DNA from: Cellvibrionaceae bacterium
GTDB taxonomy: Bacteria > Pseudomonadota > Gammaproteobacteria > Pseudomonadales > Cellvibrionaceae
Reading direction: 5' to 3'
NCBI GenBank assembly: GCA_021151695.1
Contig: JAGKWU010000018.1
Coordinates: forward strand, 20,214-84,213
DNA: 64,000 nucleotides
Positions within the stretch are counted from its first letter, which is position 1; each line of letters opens with the position of its first letter. The position numbers and the translations under genes were made by a program. This document shows positions 60,763-64,000 of this stretch, piece by piece. The notes below the pieces were generated by a model, which worked only from the letters and a program-made list of their open reading frames with translations, ran no database searches and was not told the DNA's origin.

Positions 60763-61554
60763 TCACATCAGGCTTTGAACCTGGCCGGGTCCGACCACCC
60801 TGGCGTTAATTACCCGCTCAGACTGATTGTTTTTAACCCGGATCTGCTGGCCAAGCCTGCCGTCGCCGGTGGCTGTGCCGTTTGTTACTACGCTAATTGC
60901 ACCTACAGTTGCCTGGATGCTTACCTCATCGCCACGCTTGATAACCAGTGGAGAAGCCAGCGCAGAAGTACGGAAGGCTTCACCTTTGGCTACCGGGTAT
61001 TTCGCCTCTTTACCTATGATCAATTCAGGCTGAAGGGCAAAACCTTGTCGGTACTGGCTCATGTCACGGATTTCAGTCGTCACGTCAGCGGCAGCAATTT
61101 GTTCGCCTCGCTGCAGGGATCGGCCAGCTATTGCCACAGGGCGGAAAACTGTCGCCAGGGCGGGAACCAGTATGGTCCAGCGCCCGGATGCAGTAGCGGC
61201 GCGGTTGCAGACCACCTGAACATTGACGTTTCCGCCATTGCCCGATGTATCCAGCAAATTGAATGCCAAGGTTTCGCTGCAAACGGCCAGACGAAGGCGG
61301 GGATCGAGGGTGCCAACCTTTATTTGTACTTTGGAGGCTTGCAAGGTTTGGTATTCGTTATCCAGAAATTGGGTAACTTTTTCGCGAAGCTGGCCAATGT
61401 TCTCAATTCTGGTTCCTTCGTCAGCGGATTGGGCGTGGACAAAAGATGCCAAAAGGCTTGTGCTTAACAGCAACCATTTCAGATGCGGTAACAGGCGACG
61501 CAAAGACTCGTCTCGTCTGAAAAAGAAAATGCTATAAAAACTACGAAAATTCAT
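60763..61554 (-). CDS. flgA: Flagellar P-ring assembly chaperone FlgA
   Basis: 263 residues from ATG 61554 (the frame is open to 61572). A basic N-terminal stretch and signal sequence (LKWLLLSTSLLASFVHAQS) lead to the periplasmic protein with LEVCS-like RLAVCSETLAF, WTILVPALATVFRPVAIAGR, the SAF domain (RGEQIAAADVTTEIRD) and the C-terminal IRVKNNQSERVINARVVGPG. FlgA assists FlgI assembly around the rod. It is divergent from cheV. Confidence 0.95.
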   Translation of the reverse strand: MNFRSFYSIFFFRRDESLRRLLPHLKWLLLSTSLLASFVHAQSADEGTRIENIGQLREKVTQFLDNEYQTLQASKVQIKVGTLDPRLRLAVCSETLAFNLLDTSGNGGNVNVQVVCNRAATASGRWTILVPALATVFRPVAIAGRSLQRGEQIAAADVTTEIRDMSQYRQGFALQPELIIGKEAKYPVAKGEAFRTSALASPLVIKRGDEVSIQATVGAISVVTNGTATGDGRLGQQIRVKNNQSERVINARVVGPGQVQSLM

Positions 61555-61638
61555 ATTTTGTCCTATCCTCATTAAACGGGTGGCCGCTGTTGAGGACGAC
61601 TGGATGCGTTTTTACCTGAGCTTCCTGATGACCGGTCC

Positions 61639-61665
61639 TAAAGACTGTCAAAGTTCAGCCGTTAA
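61639..61665 (+). promoter_or_regulatory. Sigma-28 promoter of cheV-cheR
   Basis: TAAA (61639-61642), a 15-base spacer and GCCGTTAA (61658-61665) match the flagellar sigma-28 consensus exactly, 90 bases before the cheV ATG. Confidence 0.85.
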
Positions 61666-61755
61666 AGCTGGCAACTATGAACAAAGCAAAGACTATGCCG
61701 CAGGGCTTCAGGCAATGAGCGCAGTCTTGATGAGTATTAATGAAGAGGTGGTGGC

Positions 61756-62712
61756 ATGGCCGGTGTAATGGATAGCGTCAACCAACGTACGCAACTGGTT
61801 GGACAAAATCGCTTGGAGTTATTGCTGTTTCGGCTGGGCGGCCAACAGATTTACGGTATTAACGTATTTAAAGTCAAAGAAGTGCTGCAGTGTCCCCAGT
61901 TGAATGCCATCCCCGGTCGCAATTCCGTGGTGCGTGGTGTGGCCCATATTCGTGGCGGTACCATTCCTATCATGGACATGAACCTCGCCATAGGTAAGCG
62001 CGAACTTCCTGACATTGAAAACTGCTTTGTGATCATCACCGAATACAATCGCACTGCTCAGGGTTTTTTAGTGCGCTCCGTTGAGCGCATTGTGAATATG
62101 AACTGGGGCGACATACATCCTCCACCAAAGGGTGCTGGTAAAGAACATTACCTGACGGCAGTTACCCAGGTGGATGGCCAGTTGGTTGAAATTATTGATG
62201 TGGAAAAAATCCTGGCCGAAGTGTCTCCCATGAAGGAAGAGGTTTCTGCCGGTGTTATAGAAGATGGTATAGCCGACAGGGTTGTGCAAAAACATGTGTT
62301 GATCGTTGATGACTCAACTATCGCCCGCAAGCAAATCCAGCGTGTTGTTGAGGGTATGGGGATTCGCACCACTATCAAAAAAGATGGTCAGGAGGCGCTA
62401 CATTATTTGCAGGATATGATCTCAGCAGGTAAAGACCCTTATGCCGAGCTGGTAATGATTATCTGCGATATTGAAATGCCTGAAATGGACGGTTATACCT
62501 TTACCGCCGAGGTGCGTAACAATCCCGCCCTTAAAAAATTACACATAGTTCTACATACTTCTCTCAGTGGGGTATTTAACGAGGCCATGGTGCGCAAGGT
62601 GGGCGCCGACGACTTTTTGGCCAAGTTCCACCCTGATGAACTGGCACGCCGGGTTAATGACCGAGTCCTGGCGATTACAGGGGAAAGTTTGCTGCCGCCC
62701 GACGAGGCCTAG
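61756..62712 (+). CDS. cheV: CheV chemotaxis coupling protein, copy 2 (flagellar cluster)
   Basis: 318 residues: CheW domain (MAGVMDSVNQRTQLVGQNRL, RGVAHIRGGTIPIMDMNLAI) and receiver with VLIVDDSTIARKQIQRVVEG, the Asp in MIICDIEMPEMDGY and Lys in DDFLAKFHPDEL. It couples chemoreceptors to CheA. GAGG precedes the ATG, and a sigma-28 promoter lies upstream. cheR follows after 36 bases, the order known from Pseudomonas flgA-cheV-cheR clusters. Confidence 0.95.
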   Translation: MAGVMDSVNQRTQLVGQNRLELLLFRLGGQQIYGINVFKVKEVLQCPQLNAIPGRNSVVRGVAHIRGGTIPIMDMNLAIGKRELPDIENCFVIITEYNRTAQGFLVRSVERIVNMNWGDIHPPPKGAGKEHYLTAVTQVDGQLVEIIDVEKILAEVSPMKEEVSAGVIEDGIADRVVQKHVLIVDDSTIARKQIQRVVEGMGIRTTIKKDGQEALHYLQDMISAGKDPYAELVMIICDIEMPEMDGYTFTAEVRNNPALKKLHIVLHTSLSGVFNEAMVRKVGADDFLAKFHPDELARRVNDRVLAITGESLLPPDEA

Positions 62713-62748
62713 CGGACGCCTTCAACGCAGTGATGTTATAGAGCTGAC

Positions 62749-63633
62749 ATGATAAATAACGATTCAGGCAGTGATGTATTTGCCCGATTGGCGGCGCGCG
62801 ACAATGTTGATCAGGCAGAGTTTGATCAATTCAGGCAGTTTTTAGAGGATGCCTGCGGTATCTCTTTAGGTGATAACAAGCAGTATCTTGTTACTAACCG
62901 TATGCGCCGCTTAATGGATGATCACAAGATTTCCAATTTTGGTGAGCTTGTGCGCAATTTAAAGTTAGGTATAAATCGCAAGCTAAAAGAGCAAGTGATT
63001 GATGCCATGACAACTAACGAAACCTTTTGGTTTCGCGATATCTATCCTTACGACCACCTGAAAAATATCCTCTTTCCCCAGCTGATGAGCGGCAACAATA
63101 AAATGTTCGGGCCGATTCGCATCTGGTCGGCTGCCTGTTCGTCCGGACAGGAGCCTTACTCCATCAGCATCATGGCGGAAGAGTTCAAATACAAAAATAT
63201 GGGGACTTTGCCGCGCCAGATACAAGTTGTGGCGACGGATTTGTCGACTACCGTTCTGGATCAGGCCCGTAAAGGTGAATACGACAAATTGTCGGTAATG
63301 CGAGGGTTGTCCAACGAGCGTCTGGAGAAGTTTTTTGACAAGATGCCAGAGGGCAATTGGCGAGTTAAATCTATGCTGCGCGATCGCATCGATTTTCGCC
63401 CCATCAACCTGATGGATTCCTACGCGGCCCTCGGCAAATTCGATATAGTGTTTTGCCGCAATGTACTTATCTATTTCAATGCCGACTTGAAGCGGCAAAT
63501 CTTGCAAAAAATCCATGCCGCGTTGAAGCCGCAGGGGATTCTCTATTTGGGATCGTCTGAGGGATTGGCGGGCGCTGCGGATTTGTTTGAGATGGTGCGC
63601 TGCGAGCCGGGGATTCTTTATCGGGCGATTTAG
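62749..63633 (+). CDS. cheR: Chemotaxis protein methyltransferase CheR
   Basis: 294 residues: helical N-terminal receptor-binding part (residues 15-80; FRQFLEDACGISLGDNKQYL), then the SAM domain with TTNETFWFRDIYPYDHL, IRIWSAACSSGQEPYSISIM, VVATDLSTTVLDQARKGEY and FDIVFCRNVLIYFN. It methylates glutamates of chemoreceptors. In Pseudomonas flgB follows; here the flagellar operon does not continue. Confidence 0.96.
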   Translation: MINNDSGSDVFARLAARDNVDQAEFDQFRQFLEDACGISLGDNKQYLVTNRMRRLMDDHKISNFGELVRNLKLGINRKLKEQVIDAMTTNETFWFRDIYPYDHLKNILFPQLMSGNNKMFGPIRIWSAACSSGQEPYSISIMAEEFKYKNMGTLPRQIQVVATDLSTTVLDQARKGEYDKLSVMRGLSNERLEKFFDKMPEGNWRVKSMLRDRIDFRPINLMDSYAALGKFDIVFCRNVLIYFNADLKRQILQKIHAALKPQGILYLGSSEGLAGAADLFEMVRCEPGILYRAI

Positions 63634-63640
63634 CTTTGTT

Positions 63641-63670
63641 GCGAGGTGTGAGAGTTCGAGTCTCTCCGCC
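63641..63670 (+). pseudogene. tRNA-Leu-like 3' fragment
   Basis: GAGAG-TTCGAGT-CTCTC (63650-63666) is a perfect five-pair T arm with a canonical T loop, and the preceding GCGAGGTGT looks like the variable arm of a tRNA-Leu. No acceptor, D or anticodon arm is present upstream because the cheR stop is only a few bases away. It is therefore at most a remnant. Confidence 0.45.
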
Positions 63671-63706
63671 TGTCGTTTCGTCTAAGCAGCTTGTTTAGTA
63701 GGTAGT

Positions 63707-63806
63707 CGTCATCCTCGGCGAAGCCGGGGATCCAGTTCTTGACGTTGTTTTTCAGCTTCTTAAGAGCTGGATCCCCGCAAGCGGTGGCGCCTAGCTGAGG
63801 ATGACG
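63707..63806. repeat. Long nested palindromic repeat element
   Basis: CGTCATCCTC (63707-63716) is exactly inverted at 63797-63806, and GGGGATCCAG (63726-63735) exactly at 63767-63776; the centre contains AGCTTCTTAAGAGCT. This 100-base structure has the look of a dispersed intergenic repeat or miniature element. Only one copy is in the window. Confidence 0.75.
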
Positions 63807-63818
63807 GTCAGATAGATT

Positions 63819-64000
63819 TCACTTTCTTTCATACAACTCCAACGGCAACCCATCCGGGTCCGCAAAAAACGTAAATCTCCTTCCCGTATATTCATCCACC
63901 CGAATGTCCTCCACATAAACCCCTTTCGCTTCCAATCCCGCTTTCCATTCGCCCACGTTATCTACCTCAAATGCCAAATGACGCAGACCCTGTGCTTCCG
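63819..64000 (-). CDS. VOC-family glyoxalase-like protein, C-terminal part (gene runs off the right edge)
   Basis: The visible 60 codons encode EAQGLRHLAFEVDNVGEWKA, YVEDIRVDEYTGRRFTFFAD and PDGLPLELYERK, the C-terminal half of a vicinal-oxygen-chelate protein. The ending is very like YaeR/GloA2, a metal-binding glyoxalase relative whose substrate is uncertain. The final Glu of LPLELYE is a typical metal ligand. The N-terminal half is outside the window. Confidence 0.85.
   Translation of the reverse strand, partial: EAQGLRHLAFEVDNVGEWKAGLEAKGVYVEDIRVDEYTGRRFTFFADPDGLPLELYERK

Noticed and set aside
60595..61467. 290-codon open frame on the forward strand
   Set aside because: It lies antisense to flgA, whose protein is clearly recognised, and the flgM sigma-28 promoter falls inside it.
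61580..61768. Possible 62-residue protein before cheV
   Set aside because: The exact sigma-28 promoter of cheV lies inside it and it overlaps the cheV start; no domain is seen.
1..64000. CRISPR array, insertion sequence, integrase or restriction-modification genes
   Set aside because: None were found; the only tandem repeat is the nine-base unit at 27011 and no transposase or nuclease gene is recognisable.

Overview
The window looks like chromosomal DNA of a Cellvibrio-like gammaproteobacterium. Inference rests on gene content and order rather than on any database search: the blocks yciI/rnm/yciO/scpA/scpB/rluB, gyrA-pheA-tyrA...cmk...rpsA-ihfB followed by O-antigen genes, lexA-sulA, cmoAB and flgN-flgM-flgA-cheV-cheR are all arranged much as in Pseudomonas relatives, but with losses and insertions. 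Coding density is high, no insertion sequence, prophage or CRISPR array was seen, and two complete tRNA genes are present.

Layout. 1-7.6 kb: pdxJ (partial), an SH3/coiled-coil membrane protein, YciI, a VC0807-type membrane protein, then the forward run rnm, yciO, (yjdM opposite), scpA, scpB, rluB ending at a strong terminator. 7.7-8.6 kb: a soluble diguanylate cyclase. 9.1-13.8 kb: gyrA-pheA-tyrA. 13.9-16.2 kb: cysDN for sulfate activation. 16.4-18.4 kb: a secreted ComEA-like protein, pyrF and cmk. 18.5-23.7 kb: four sugar-nucleotide genes (manB, galU, manC, ugd) for GDP-mannose and UDP-glucuronate supply. 23.9-26.1 kb: rpsA and ihfB. 26.2-31.0 kb (reverse strand): a four-gene remnant of an O-antigen locus (reductase, WbpL-type initiating transferase, WbpM-type dehydratase, glycosyltransferase). 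31.1-34.4 kb: tRNA-Val, htpG, mgsA-hpt. 34.4-37.3 kb: a CpxRA-like two-component pair and a flavodoxin. 37.4-40.7 kb: a maltose-binding-protein-like periplasmic protein directly coupled to a membrane diguanylate cyclase. 40.8-43.5 kb: the SOS operon lexA-sulA and cmoAB. 43.7-51.6 kb: a signalling cluster of EAL-CBS-GGDEF, receiver-TPR, histidine-kinase-like, double-FHA, glutaredoxin-like, EAL-HDOD and CheV proteins. 51.7-54.7 kb: slt and a small lysozyme-like protein. 55.0-59.6 kb: ald, a PAS-GGDEF-EAL protein, rsmE and tRNA-Arg. 59.7-63.6 kb: flgN, flgM, flgA, cheV and cheR with two clear sigma-28 promoters. The right end holds a tRNA-Leu-like fragment, a long palindromic repeat and a partial glyoxalase-like gene.

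How it fits together. The dominant accessory theme is signal integration around cyclic di-GMP and motility: five GGDEF/EAL proteins, two CheV adaptors, CheR and the FlgM/FlgN checkpoint lie in one window. The most distinctive unit is the binding-protein/diguanylate-cyclase pair at 37.4-40.7 kb, which has no transporter genes and is preceded by a LacI-family-like operator; it reads as a possible periplasmic sugar sensor feeding cyclic di-GMP. Other points worth a look are an attenuator-like pair of competing hairpins covering the pyrF start, a tRNA-Arg whose CCA end lies five bases before the rsmE start codon, and a terminator pressed against mgsA.
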